Positions 26,801-35,326 of a stretch of DNA of 64,000 nucleotides are shown here, in pieces (the first letter of the stretch is position 1; each line of letters begins with the position of its first letter). Source of the DNA: Vibrio hannami (GTDB taxonomy: Bacteria; Pseudomonadota; Gammaproteobacteria; Enterobacterales; Vibrionaceae); the NCBI RefSeq assembly GCF_029589055.1, contig NZ_JARQZP010000007.1, positions 2,108,001-2,172,000 on the forward strand. Reading direction: 5' to 3'. Position numbers and translations under genes: made by a program. The notes below the pieces were generated by a model. The model was not told where the DNA came from and did no database searches. It saw nothing but the letters and a program-made list of their open reading frames with translations.

Positions 26801-28449
26801 AGCCTGGTGAAGGTGGTCAGCTACCGGGTGATAAGGTAGATGACTGGATCGGTGCAACTCGTCACTCCACTCCGGGAGTTGGCCTGATTTCGCCACCGCC
26901 ACACCACGATATCTACTCAATCGAGGACTTGGCTCAGCTAATCTACGATCTGAAGAACGCAAACCGTGCTGGCCGCGTAAACGTGAAGCTGGTATCTGAA
27001 GCGGGTGTAGGTACTATCGCATCTGGTGTAGCAAAAGCGAAAGCTGACGTTGTACTCATCGCTGGCTTTGATGGTGGTACAGGTGCATCACCAATCTCAT
27101 CTATCCGCCACACTGGTCTTCCTTGGGAGCTAGGTTTGGCTGAAACTCACCAGACTCTACTGAAGAACGGTCTGCGTAACCGTATCGTTGTTCAGTCTGA
27201 TGGCCAGATGAAGACACCTCGTGACCTTGCAGTAGCAACACTTCTTGGTGCTGAAGAGTGGGGGATCGCAACAGCAGCGCTTGTTGTTGAAGGCTGTATC
27301 ATGATGCGTAAGTGTCATAAGAACACCTGTCCAGTTGGTATCGCAACTCAGAACAAGACGCTTCGTGAACGCTTTGATGGCCGCGTAGAAGACGTTGTTA
27401 CCTTCTTCCAGTACATGGCTGAAGGTCTGCGTGAAATCATGGCTGAACTTGGCTTCCGCACTATTGACGAAATGGTTGGTCAGTCTCAGAAGCTAAAAGT
27501 ACGCGAAGATGTTAAACACTGGAAATACACTAACCTAGACCTGTCTCCGGTTCTGTTTGTTGAACCTGCTCGTGAGTCAGATGGTGTTTACAACCAGATT
27601 GAACAGAATCACCTTCTTGAGGAAGTAGTTGACCGTAAGCTTATCTCTCTTGCTACGCCAGCTCTTGAGAAAGGCGAAGCTGTTGATGCTGAGCTTCCGA
27701 TCATTAACACCGACCGTAGTACTGGTACTATGCTGTCGAATGAAATTTCGAAAGTATACAAAGATCAGGGTCTGCCACAGCCAATGAACGTGAAGTTCAA
27801 CGGTTCTGCAGGTCAGTCATTCGGTGCCTTCCTTGCTAAGGGCGTTAAGTTCGAAGTTGAAGGTAATGCGAACGACTACTGGGGTAAAGGTCTGTCGGGC
27901 GGTACTCTGGTACTTTACCCAGATGCTAACTCTACGATTACTGCTGAAGAAAACATCGTTGTAGGTAACGTATGTTTCTACGGTGCTACCTCTGGTGAGT
28001 CCTACATTCGCGGCCTTGCTGGTGAACGTTTCTGTGTACGTAACTCAGGTGCTAAGGTAGTTGTAGAAGGTGTTGGTGACCACGGTTGTGAATATATGAC
28101 TGGTGGTATCGCTGTAATCCTTGGCTCAACTGGACGTAACTTTGCTGCTGGTATGAGTGGTGGTACAGCGTACGTATGGGACAAAGCCGGTGACTTCGAA
28201 GCAACTAAGCTGAACCCTGAACTTGTTGACCTGGATCCAATCGAACAGGAAGACAGAGAGCTACTAGAAACCATGCTAACCAAGCATATTGAGCTGACAG
28301 GAAGTACCGTTGCTAAAGCGTTCCTTGATGACTTTGACGCTAACCTTGCTCAGATGGTTAAGGTTATGCCGCGTGACTACAAAGCGGTACTAAATAAGCG
28401 CAAGGCAGAAGCTGAAGCAGCATCTCAGGAAGAGTTGGAGGCAGTATAA
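23899..28449 (+). CDS. gltB: Glutamate synthase (NADPH) large subunit
   Basis: GltB transfers glutamine amide nitrogen to 2-oxoglutarate to give two glutamates. The product has 1516 residues. The N-terminal glutaminase nucleophile is C21 in HDACGIGFVAH, exposed after propeptide cleavage. The central region, the FMN/2-oxoglutarate domain (VKLVSEAGVGTIASGVAKA) and the [3Fe-4S] cysteines in CIMMRKCHKNTCPVG follow, with the C-terminal glycine-rich beta helix. ATG 23899 is preferred over the upstream in-frame start at 23866 for its ribosome site and family alignment. It overlaps gltD by one base. Confidence 0.98.
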   Translation: MVDREQKAQGLYTPELEHDACGIGFVAHLKNRKSHEVVTQALDMLARMEHRGGQGCDPSSGDGAGILLQKPHEFLLEETVKLGIKLPSFEKYGVGVVLFPKDEHKRQQCRDILERNARRLDLEILGYRVLPVDNSMLGADPLSTEPQFEHVFISGGPGVTPEELERKLYVLRNYTVRVCLESVSNIKDEFYINSMSYKTLVYKGQLTTEQVPQYFLDLGNPTMVTALALVHSRFSTNTFPRWRLAQPFRYIAHNGEINTVRGNLNWMKAREAILESELFTQTEIDMLLPICQEGMSDSSNFDMALELLVLSGRSLPHALMMMIPEAWQENKNMDPTRRAFYQYHANVMEPWDGPASVCFTDGVQVGATLDRNGLRPSRYTVTKDDFLVMASETGVVEIEPENVEHHGRLQPGRIFVADLEQGRIISDEEVKDGIASAQPYEQWVKENLLCLKQLPEADNRHHQPSQERLLHTQQAFGISSEEVNEIIVPLARDGKEPLGAMGADWPLAVLSHQSQHLSNYFKQLFAQVTNPPIDPIRERMVMSLNTYLGKDQNLLTESPEHCQKVELSSPVLSNSELEKLRAIDNEHLQAKTLDIVFRASEDEGKLERALKRVCQYAEDAVVDGYSIILLTDRAINSNHAAIPAMLAVGAVHHHLIRKGLRAKCDIVIETADARETHHFATLCGYGANAVNPYLVLETIVDLQKKKKLDPEASAEELFDNYRKGINAGLLKIFSKMGISTLQSYHGAQIFEALGISKSVVDKYFTGTVSRIQGLTIDDIAKEVIVRHRIGFPTREIPIQRLDVGGVYQWKQRGEKHLFNPETISLLQESTRNKNYDQFKKYASAVDSQGDDAATLRSQLEFVKNPAGSVPLAEVEPIENILKRFATGAMSFGSISYEAHSTLAVAMNRIGAKSNSGEGGEDPARFERKENGDWERSAIKQVASGRFGVTSYYLTNSDEVQIKMAQGAKPGEGGQLPGDKVDDWIGATRHSTPGVGLISPPPHHDIYSIEDLAQLIYDLKNANRAGRVNVKLVSEAGVGTIASGVAKAKADVVLIAGFDGGTGASPISSIRHTGLPWELGLAETHQTLLKNGLRNRIVVQSDGQMKTPRDLAVATLLGAEEWGIATAALVVEGCIMMRKCHKNTCPVGIATQNKTLRERFDGRVEDVVTFFQYMAEGLREIMAELGFRTIDEMVGQSQKLKVREDVKHWKYTNLDLSPVLFVEPARESDGVYNQIEQNHLLEEVVDRKLISLATPALEKGEAVDAELPIINTDRSTGTMLSNEISKVYKDQGLPQPMNVKFNGSAGQSFGAFLAKGVKFEVEGNANDYWGKGLSGGTLVLYPDANSTITAEENIVVGNVCFYGATSGESYIRGLAGERFCVRNSGAKVVVEGVGDHGCEYMTGGIAVILGSTGRNFAAGMSGGTAYVWDKAGDFEATKLNPELVDLDPIEQEDRELLETMLTKHIELTGSTVAKAFLDDFDANLAQMVKVMPRDYKAVLNKRKAEAEAASQEELEAV

Positions 28450-29921
28450 TGGGTAAGGCTACTGGATTTTTAGAGCATGGTCGTGAACTGCCACAGAAGA
28501 TCGACCCAAGTGTTCGTATTGAAAACAACAAAGAGTTCGTACTAAACGAAGAGTTTGGTGAGAAGATCAATGATCAGGCTTCTCGCTGTATGGACTGTGG
28601 TGTGCCGTTTTGTCATAACGGCTGCCCTATCGGCAACATCATCCCGGAATTTAACGATGCCGTATATCGTGACAGCTGGGAAGAAGCATGGAACATACTA
28701 AGCAGTACAAACAACTTCCCGGAATTTACTGGTCGTGTTTGTCCTGCTCCGTGTGAAAGTTCTTGTGTTCTGGGCATTAACCAGGATCCAATTACCATCT
28801 GTAACATCGAGAAGACCATCGTAGAAACAGCGTACCGTGAAGGGTACGCTAAACCTAAGAAACCGCGTATGCGCACTGGTAAAACAGTGGCGATCATCGG
28901 TTCTGGTCCTGCGGGTCTTGCTGCCGCTGAACAGCTAAACAGTGCAGGTCACTGCGTGACTGTTTACGAGCGTGATGAAAAAGTAGGCGGCCTGCTACGT
29001 TTCGGTATCCCTGACTTTAAGCTAGGCATGGATATCATTGACCGTAAGATCAATATCATGGAAGAAGCGGGTATCGTATTCGAAACCAACGCTCACATCG
29101 GTGTTGATATCAACGCTCAACAACTACGTCAGGAATACGATGTTGTGCTTCTGACTGGTGGCTCTACCGTTCCTCGTGACCTGCCAATCCCAGGCCGTGA
29201 GCTGAAAGGTGTTCATTTTGCGATGGAATTCCTAGGTCAAAACAACCGCCGTGCAAACAACATGGATCTGAAGACCGAAGAGATTCACGCAAAAGGTAAG
29301 CACGTTGTGGTTATCGGTGGTGGTGATACAGGTTCTGACTGTGTTGGTACTTCTAACCGTCACGGTGCAGCAAGTATCACTCAGGTGGAGATCATGCCAA
29401 TGCCACCAGAGAAGCGCACAGCTAATATGCCTTGGCCTCAGTATCCTATGATTCTTCGCACCTCTACTTCACACGAAGAGGGTTGTGAGCGTCATTGGAG
29501 CATCCTGACCAAAGAGTTTATCGGCGACGAAAATGGTAATGTTACCGGCCTTCGCATTGCGGATATCGAGTGGGAAGAAGCGAAACCAGGTGTTCGTCCT
29601 AACTTCGCTGAAATTCAGGGAACAGAGCGTGAAATTCCATGTGATATGGCATTCCTTGCAATGGGCTTCTTGCATCCTGAACCAAACGGTGTTCTGGCTC
29701 AGCTGGATATCAAACTGGATGAGCGCGGTAACGTGGCGACCGATGGTTTCGCAACAAATCAGCAAGGCGTATTCGCAGCTGGTGATATGCGTACAGGTCA
29801 GTCGCTTGTTGTTCGCTGTATCAACGAAGGACGTGAATGTGCTCGCGCAGTCGATGAATATCTAATGGGCAACACAAACCTTGAAGCGAAAGCAGACTCT
29901 CAAATGCTGTCAAACGCATAA
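28449..29921 (+). CDS. gltD: Glutamate synthase (NADPH) small subunit
   Basis: GltD carries electrons from NADPH through FAD and two [4Fe-4S] clusters to GltB. It has 490 residues. Cluster cysteines are in CMDCGVPFCHNGCP and in RVCPAPCESSC. The FAD-binding GSGPAGLAAAEQL (about residue 150) and the NADPH-binding GGGDTGSDCVGTSNRHG (about 292) are present. The start ATG shares a base with the gltB stop (TAATG), indicating coupled translation. A terminator follows. Confidence 0.98.
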   Translation: MGKATGFLEHGRELPQKIDPSVRIENNKEFVLNEEFGEKINDQASRCMDCGVPFCHNGCPIGNIIPEFNDAVYRDSWEEAWNILSSTNNFPEFTGRVCPAPCESSCVLGINQDPITICNIEKTIVETAYREGYAKPKKPRMRTGKTVAIIGSGPAGLAAAEQLNSAGHCVTVYERDEKVGGLLRFGIPDFKLGMDIIDRKINIMEEAGIVFETNAHIGVDINAQQLRQEYDVVLLTGGSTVPRDLPIPGRELKGVHFAMEFLGQNNRRANNMDLKTEEIHAKGKHVVVIGGGDTGSDCVGTSNRHGAASITQVEIMPMPPEKRTANMPWPQYPMILRTSTSHEEGCERHWSILTKEFIGDENGNVTGLRIADIEWEEAKPGVRPNFAEIQGTEREIPCDMAFLAMGFLHPEPNGVLAQLDIKLDERGNVATDGFATNQQGVFAAGDMRTGQSLVVRCINEGRECARAVDEYLMGNTNLEAKADSQMLSNA

Positions 29922-29982
29922 GGGCATTAGCTTTCAGGTAAAAACTATTATAGATAAAGTTTCCTTCCAAAACTTTATATTT

Positions 29983-30008
29983 GGCCAGCTTTCGAGCTGG
30001 CCTTTTTT
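29983..30008 (+). terminator. Intrinsic terminator of gltBD
   Basis: GGCCAGCT and AGCTGGCC pair around TTCG, followed by TTTTTT. Confidence 0.92.
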
Positions 30009-30055
30009 GTATTTGAGCTTAAATGAACCAGCTAAGCTTGAACATACCCGGAAAG

Positions 30056-30071
30056 ATGTAAACGTTTCCAT
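30056..30071 (+). promoter_or_regulatory. PurR-like operator upstream of the CBS/nucleotidyltransferase gene
   Basis: ATGTAAACGTTTCCAT matches the PurR consensus ANGCAAACGTTTNCNT except at one defined position (T in place of C). It is 48 bp before the start codon. Other LacI-family regulators (for example CytR-like) could use a similar site. Confidence 0.4.
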
Positions 30072-30118
30072 TTTAGTGATATAAATAGCCTAGCGTCTAT
30101 TTACTGAACAGGCTTATT

Positions 30119-31963
30119 ATGTCGGAAACTCTTATACCTAACATCGAGCTGTTTATCTCAGGTATCGACCCATTTAGCAGGCTACCTCAGCCACTACTGG
30201 ATCGTGTTACCTCATCTATAAAAGTTATCTACCTTGCTAAAGGGGAAATTATTCCCCCAGCACAGTCGGACGATGACAAGTATCTGTATATCGTCAGAAC
30301 AGGTGCCGTAGAACAGAGACTTAATGATGGAGCCCTGAGAGGAAAGTTAGAGGAAGAAGATGTTTTTGGCTTCAGTCTGTTCTCTGAATCTGAAACTCGT
30401 TATCAAATAAAAGCGATCGACAACTCTCTGCTGTATCTTGTTCCGTCAGAGACTATCCATCATATCCAGAAGCAATATCCTGAGTATGCGGAGCATTTCA
30501 CAGCCAAACCAGAGGATAGGATCCGATCGGCTGTCGATTCAACATGGAGCGACGTAAACAGCAGTTCATTTTTCAACACCGTAAATCAGGTTGCCAGCGA
30601 GCGGTTCACTCAGGTTGATGCAGAGAGCTCAATTAGAGATGTCGCTATAACAATGCGCAGTGAAAGAACCCGTTGCGCCATGGTCCTGGAATGTGGAAAG
30701 CTGATTGGTGTTATTACCGATGCTGATATGACCTATCGCGTAGTTGCAGAAGATATCAATACCTCATTGCCAATAACACAGATCATGAGCCCGGCTCCAA
30801 TAACCATTTCACCTGACCAAACAGTGTTTGAAGCTGCCATATCCATGATGGAACAGCATATTAAGCACTTACCTGTAGTCAAAGATGGTAAGGTGGTAGC
30901 CTTATTATCTCTTCACCAGCTTTTTCAAAACCATAGAATTCAAGCGATCTATCTAATAGATAAAATAAAAAAATCCCGAAGCGAAAAAGAGCTGGCAAAA
31001 CTGGCCGGGGATAGAAACAGAATATTCAAAGAACTGGCAAATGATAAAGTACCAGCGGATCTAATCAGCACCATACTCAGTACTATCATGGATAGCTTCA
31101 ATCAGCGACTTATTGATATTGCCATCGATAGATTGGGCCCAGTACCCTGCGATTTTGCCTGGATTGTATCCGGCTCTCACGCTCGCAAAGAAGCCCATAT
31201 CCTATCCGATCAGGATAGTGGCATTATCATGTCCAACGATGCTACAGCGTCAGATAAATTCTATTTCCGCCATCTAGCTATGATAGTAACCAAAGGAATG
31301 GCGCTTTGTGGCTATGAACTATGTTCAGGCAAATTTATGGCGGTTACACCTAAATGGTGCCAGCCCTTATCTGTATGGCAGGAGTACTATAAGAAGTGGA
31401 TCAAAAGCCCTGAATATGAACGCTTACTTAATCTGAGTGTGTTTTTAGACATCAGAGTCATCTACGGCAACCGAAATTTTGGAGATGTCTTATCTGGTGA
31501 CTTTAAAGAAATGACATCTGAACGCCACTTTCTCGTTAAGCTTATCAATGATGCTGCAGCCAACAGAACGCCACTTGGTGTATTTCATAACCTGGTTTTG
31601 ACTAAGAATGATAACGATGAAAAGACACTGAATATCAAGCGCTACGGAATTAATATCATAGTAGACCTCGCGCGTATCTATGCACTTTCAGCTAAATCAG
31701 ATGCCTGCAATACCAGAGAAAGGCTTATTGACGCCAATAAGGCTGGGCTAATGACGGACGCCACACTAAAAAATATTCTGAGTGTCTATGACTTCTTAAA
31801 TAGTTTCCGTTTCTCTTATCAGGTCGATCAACTAAATAAAGGGGAAACTCCTGACAACAATATTAATCCAGATTACTTTGGTAGCTTCGAGCGCAAACAT
31901 ATTAAAGATGCATTTCGCTTAATTGATGACATGCAACAAGCAGCCAAAATGAGATTAAACTGA
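30119..31963 (+). CDS. cNMP-binding / CBS / DUF294 nucleotidyltransferase-like protein
   Basis: The 614-residue soluble protein has an N-terminal cyclic-nucleotide-binding-like fold (about 10-125), a tandem CBS pair (about 155-280), and a GlnD-like nucleotidyltransferase domain (about 330-450) with GSHARKEAHILSDQDSGI, which keeps the GS and D-x-D catalytic pattern, then a DUF294 C-terminal domain. The arrangement suggests a signal-dependent nucleotidyl transfer, but the target is unknown. It overlaps the next gene by one base. In Vibrio the pair is often, to my recollection, close to acetyl-CoA synthetase; here it is between gltD and mtnN. Confidence 0.85.
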   Translation: MSETLIPNIELFISGIDPFSRLPQPLLDRVTSSIKVIYLAKGEIIPPAQSDDDKYLYIVRTGAVEQRLNDGALRGKLEEEDVFGFSLFSESETRYQIKAIDNSLLYLVPSETIHHIQKQYPEYAEHFTAKPEDRIRSAVDSTWSDVNSSSFFNTVNQVASERFTQVDAESSIRDVAITMRSERTRCAMVLECGKLIGVITDADMTYRVVAEDINTSLPITQIMSPAPITISPDQTVFEAAISMMEQHIKHLPVVKDGKVVALLSLHQLFQNHRIQAIYLIDKIKKSRSEKELAKLAGDRNRIFKELANDKVPADLISTILSTIMDSFNQRLIDIAIDRLGPVPCDFAWIVSGSHARKEAHILSDQDSGIIMSNDATASDKFYFRHLAMIVTKGMALCGYELCSGKFMAVTPKWCQPLSVWQEYYKKWIKSPEYERLLNLSVFLDIRVIYGNRNFGDVLSGDFKEMTSERHFLVKLINDAAANRTPLGVFHNLVLTKNDNDEKTLNIKRYGINIIVDLARIYALSAKSDACNTRERLIDANKAGLMTDATLKNILSVYDFLNSFRFSYQVDQLNKGETPDNNINPDYFGSFERKHIKDAFRLIDDMQQAAKMRLN

Positions 31964-32676
31964 TGCTTAGATTTCTGAAGCAGAGAGACCAATTAAAGGA
32001 TCTGGCCTCAATACGCACGAAATACACTAAACACCCCCTACCTGATGTTGTATACGAAAATCTCGCGGCTTTGGTTCCAGATAGAAATACGCCGTTAGAG
32101 CAACTCTCATTTCTGGTTGTTGACTTTGAAACAACCGGATTCGAACCCGAGAAAAGTGACATCATCAGTATGGGCTGGGTCGAGATATCACACCATCAGA
32201 TTGACTTTGCCACCTCGGAGCATATCTACGTCGACAATAGCAACAATATCAACCATCAAACTGCAGTGATCAACCATATAGTTCCGCAAATGGTGAGAGA
32301 TGGAGTTTCTCTTGAGTCAGCAGTTCTTCAACTGCTTGAACGCTCCAGGAACAAGATATTAGTGGCTCATGGAAAAATCATTGAAAAACGATTTCTTGAT
32401 TTCTATGCGCAAACACACCTCAACATTCCTGAACTGCCACTTGTCTGGATAGACACATTAAGGATTGAACAATGGCGCTCATTAGAAAAGGGAAAACAAT
32501 GGAATAAAGATAATCGGTTGACCTCAGTGAGAACCGAATATAACTTACCGCAATACGCAGCGCACAACGCCCTTATAGACGCTATAGCAACTGCAGAACT
32601 ACTACTCGCTCAGTTAGCACATACCTATAAACACAAATCAGGAAAATTTGGACACCTATTCAAAATAAGTCAGTAA
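31963..32676 (+). CDS. DnaQ-like DEDDh 3'-5' exonuclease
   Basis: This 237-residue protein has the exonuclease motifs ExoI (VVDFETTGFEP, residues about 49-59), ExoII (LVAHGKIIEKRFLD) and ExoIII (AHNALIDAIATAELL) with the histidine and aspartates in place. It is a stand-alone proofreading-type exonuclease, related to the Pol III epsilon subunit but not DnaQ itself, because it has an extra N-terminus and is coupled (TGATG) to the CBS/nucleotidyltransferase gene. The physiological substrate is unknown. Confidence 0.86.
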   Translation: MLRFLKQRDQLKDLASIRTKYTKHPLPDVVYENLAALVPDRNTPLEQLSFLVVDFETTGFEPEKSDIISMGWVEISHHQIDFATSEHIYVDNSNNINHQTAVINHIVPQMVRDGVSLESAVLQLLERSRNKILVAHGKIIEKRFLDFYAQTHLNIPELPLVWIDTLRIEQWRSLEKGKQWNKDNRLTSVRTEYNLPQYAAHNALIDAIATAELLLAQLAHTYKHKSGKFGHLFKISQ

Positions 32677-32758
32677 CCGACTGTTCTCAGAACGTGTTGG
32701 CCGAATGTAAAATATGCTACTATCCTGCGGTTATTATCTGAAACCAAAGAGTATATCT

Positions 32759-33454
32759 ATGAAAATTGGCATTATCGGCGCGATGGAGCAAGAAGTTGCA
32801 ATTCTTAAAGGTTCATTGGCGAACTGCGAAGAACTAAAAAAGGGCGGCTGCACTTTCTATCAGGGCCAGCTAAACGGTGTTGACGTTGTGCTTCTTCAGT
32901 CTGGTATTGGTAAAGTTGCTGCAGCAGTTGGTACAGCAATTCTTTTAGATCAGTTTTCGCCGGATGTAGTTATAAACACAGGCTCCGCTGGTGGCTTTGA
33001 CTCATCTCTTAACCATGGTGATGTCGTTATCTCTACCGAAGTTCGCCATCACGATGCAGATGTTACTGCATTTGGTTATGAAATGGGCCAGATGGCTGGT
33101 CAGCCAGCAGCATTTAAAGCCGACGAAAAGCTTATGCAGGTAGCTGAGCAGGCGCTAGAACAAATTGGTGACAAACACGCTGTTCGCGGCCTGATCTGTA
33201 CTGGCGATACTTTTGTTTGCACAGAAGACCGTCAAAACTATATCCGTACCCATTTCCCTTCAGTTATCGCAGTAGAGATGGAAGCATCAGCTATCGCTCA
33301 GACTTGTCACCAGTTCAATGTACCTTTTGTGGTAGTACGTGCAATCTCTGATGTTGCAGATAAAGAATCTCCAATGAGCTTTGATGAGTTCCTGCCTCTT
33401 GCAGCGAAGAGCTCTTCAGAGATGGTTGTGAAAATGGCTGAACTTCTGAAGTAA
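32759..33454 (+). CDS. mtnN: 5'-methylthioadenosine / S-adenosylhomocysteine nucleosidase
   Basis: MtnN (Pfs) removes adenine from MTA and SAH; cleavage of SAH supplies the S-ribosylhomocysteine used by LuxS, also encoded in this window. It has 231 residues, starting MKIGIIGAMEQE with the conserved E12. VEMEASAIAQT and RAISDVADKE carry the catalytic glutamate and aspartate. ATG 32759 fits the family; the frame is open to 32714. The cobalamin genes follow in the same direction 13 bp later. Confidence 0.97.
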   Translation: MKIGIIGAMEQEVAILKGSLANCEELKKGGCTFYQGQLNGVDVVLLQSGIGKVAAAVGTAILLDQFSPDVVINTGSAGGFDSSLNHGDVVISTEVRHHDADVTAFGYEMGQMAGQPAAFKADEKLMQVAEQALEQIGDKHAVRGLICTGDTFVCTEDRQNYIRTHFPSVIAVEMEASAIAQTCHQFNVPFVVVRAISDVADKESPMSFDEFLPLAAKSSSEMVVKMAELLK

Positions 33455-33467
33455 TAAACAGGTAACC

Positions 33468-34420
33468 ATGCAAGATCTATTTGATCAGATATACAGCAAT
33501 GGCGCATTGGCAATATTCTGGGGAGCCCTGCTTTTCCACCTTATATTACCTATTCCGCTTTCATCGCACCCGGCAACATTGTGGAGAGCGTTTGCCCGAA
33601 TCCTTGCGGATAAAGTCAACACAAATCATAGCTACTCACAAAGCCTGATCTCTGGCACTCTTGCATGGTTATTAATGACGGTTCCCGCCGTCATTGTCCT
33701 GATAGCACTTCAACCTTTGGTTTGGCAACCGCAGCTATTTGAACTGGCGTTGTTGCTTCTTGCTTTGGATTGGCGTAATAGCGAAAAGCTGGCAAACGGG
33801 CTGAGTGACGCTCTGACCAAAGAAGATAAAGTTGCGGGACGAAAACTGCTAGAACCTATTCTCAATAGAGAAGTGTCTACCCTCTCCCCACTTGGATTAG
33901 GTAAAGCTGGTGCAGAAACTGTCGTACTTGGGTTTAGCCGTAATGTAATCTCGGTGCTGTTCTGGTATGGGTTGACAGGAGGAATAGGTGCATTTACTTA
34001 CCGGCTAATTCAGGAGCTATCACGAGCCTGGTCGCCAAGCAGACAAACCTTCCTCCCTTTTGGCCTTCCTGCTGTCAGAATGCTGGCTGCAATGGATTAT
34101 CTACCACACAGATTATTTGCGCTGCTAATCGCATTAGGCAACAAAGGGGCTGGAATAGTTAAGCAGTTAAAGGTAGAAGGAAGCGGTTGGCCGACTCCGG
34201 GTCCTGGCTGGCTACTTGTTGCTGTAGGCGGAAAACTGGAGCTCTCCTTAGGTGGGCCTGCTATTTATGCAGGAAAAAAACCATCAGACCTAAGCTCGGC
34301 GGACGCATTGCACCTTCAGCGATTCATTTAGGACAAATAAAGAAACTACTAGCATGGAAAGGACTTATCTGGATTATCATTCAAAGCCTGATTATGCTTG
34401 CCATAAATCAGGGAATCTGA
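33468..34420 (+). CDS. cbiB: Adenosylcobinamide-phosphate synthase CbiB/CobD, with a -1 frameshift at an A7 run
   Basis: CbiB condenses adenosylcobyric acid with aminopropanol phosphate in cobalamin synthesis or salvage and is a membrane protein. In frame, the protein is 287 residues and stops at 34331. The reading frame -1 from there gives the expected end of the family, KLGGRIAPSAIHLG followed by a final membrane helix WIIIQSLIMLAI, stopping at 34420, 1 bp before btuF. The join is at seven A (34274-34280), read GGA AAA AAA, a perfect A AAA AAA slippery heptamer. Full length would be about 317 residues. This may be an artefact, a mutation, or genuine slippage. Confidence 0.85.
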
Positions 34421-34421
34421 C

Positions 34422-35234
34422 TTGAGATCAATACTGTTACTCTTCTTAGCCTGTATCTACTCTCCTCTTTCATCTGCCATAGAAAGGGTCATATCATTAG
34501 CTCCGTCATCAACCGAACTCGCATATGCAGCTGGCCTCGGTAAACAGATGATCGCAGTAAGCGCATTCAGTGACTACCCAGAAGAGGCAAAATCACTGGA
34601 AAAAGTAGCCGCTTACAACAGCATCAATATAGAACGAATTATCGCGTTAAACCCTGATTTAATCGTCGCCTGGCGCTCGGGGGCATCTTTAAAATCCTTG
34701 AAGCAGCTGGAAGACCTGGGATTTGAAATCTTCTATACAGATACAGAAAAGCTGACAGATATCGCCTCAAGAATCGAGGAATTAGGAAAATATAGCAATA
34801 ACCCAGAAATAAGTATCACCGTTGCTAAACAATTTAGAGATAAGCTTCACCAGCTTCAAAGCCAGCACCAGAGCAAGAAACCGATACCCTACTTCTATCA
34901 GTTAAGCGGCTCACCGATATTTACCATTGCTCAGTCCAGCTGGCCTAGCGAAGTATTTGAGCTTTGTGGTGGCATCAATATATTTGAGCAAGCGCCCAGC
35001 CCATACCCTCAGGTTGGTCTTGAGCAAGTACTTGCCTACGCACCGGAAATTATCTTTACATCTGCTCATGCAGTTCAGGATACCAGCCAGTGGATGATTT
35101 GGCAGGATCAGGTTCCTGCTGTTGCAAATAACCGTATATGGTCATTGAATGCAGACTGGCTTAATAGGCCTACCCCACGCTCACTATATGCCGTTGAAGA
35201 GGTTTGTAAGTTCTTCGATAAAGCTCGACAATAA
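34422..35234 (+). CDS. btuF: Periplasmic vitamin B12-binding protein BtuF
   Basis: BtuF delivers cobalamin to the BtuCD importer. The 270-residue protein starts with TTG (after CAGGGAATC) and has a signal peptide (MRSILLLFLACIYSPLSSA, cleavage before IERV). The type III periplasmic-binding fold blocks RVISLAPSSTELAYAAGLG and LGKYSNN are present. It follows cbiB by 1 bp, so uptake and assembly of cobalamin appear to be co-expressed. No cobalamin riboswitch was seen ahead of the operon. Confidence 0.93.
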   Translation: MRSILLLFLACIYSPLSSAIERVISLAPSSTELAYAAGLGKQMIAVSAFSDYPEEAKSLEKVAAYNSINIERIIALNPDLIVAWRSGASLKSLKQLEDLGFEIFYTDTEKLTDIASRIEELGKYSNNPEISITVAKQFRDKLHQLQSQHQSKKPIPYFYQLSGSPIFTIAQSSWPSEVFELCGGINIFEQAPSPYPQVGLEQVLAYAPEIIFTSAHAVQDTSQWMIWQDQVPAVANNRIWSLNADWLNRPTPRSLYAVEEVCKFFDKARQ

Positions 35235-35326
35235 CTTAGTCTGAAGCCTAACAAAACTATTACTTTTCAAATTAAAAAAGTATCGTAAAATCTAGCCTCT
35301 TTTAGCAACCTGATTACTTATTGAAC

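Noticed and set aside
18199..29921. Horizontal transfer of the arc-glt region
   Set aside because: Gene order and codon use agree with neighbouring core genes; no mobile elements flank it.
32677..34422. Cobalamin riboswitch before the mtnN-cbiB-btuF unit
   Set aside because: The upstream gap (32677-32758) is too short and I saw no B12-box-like sequence.
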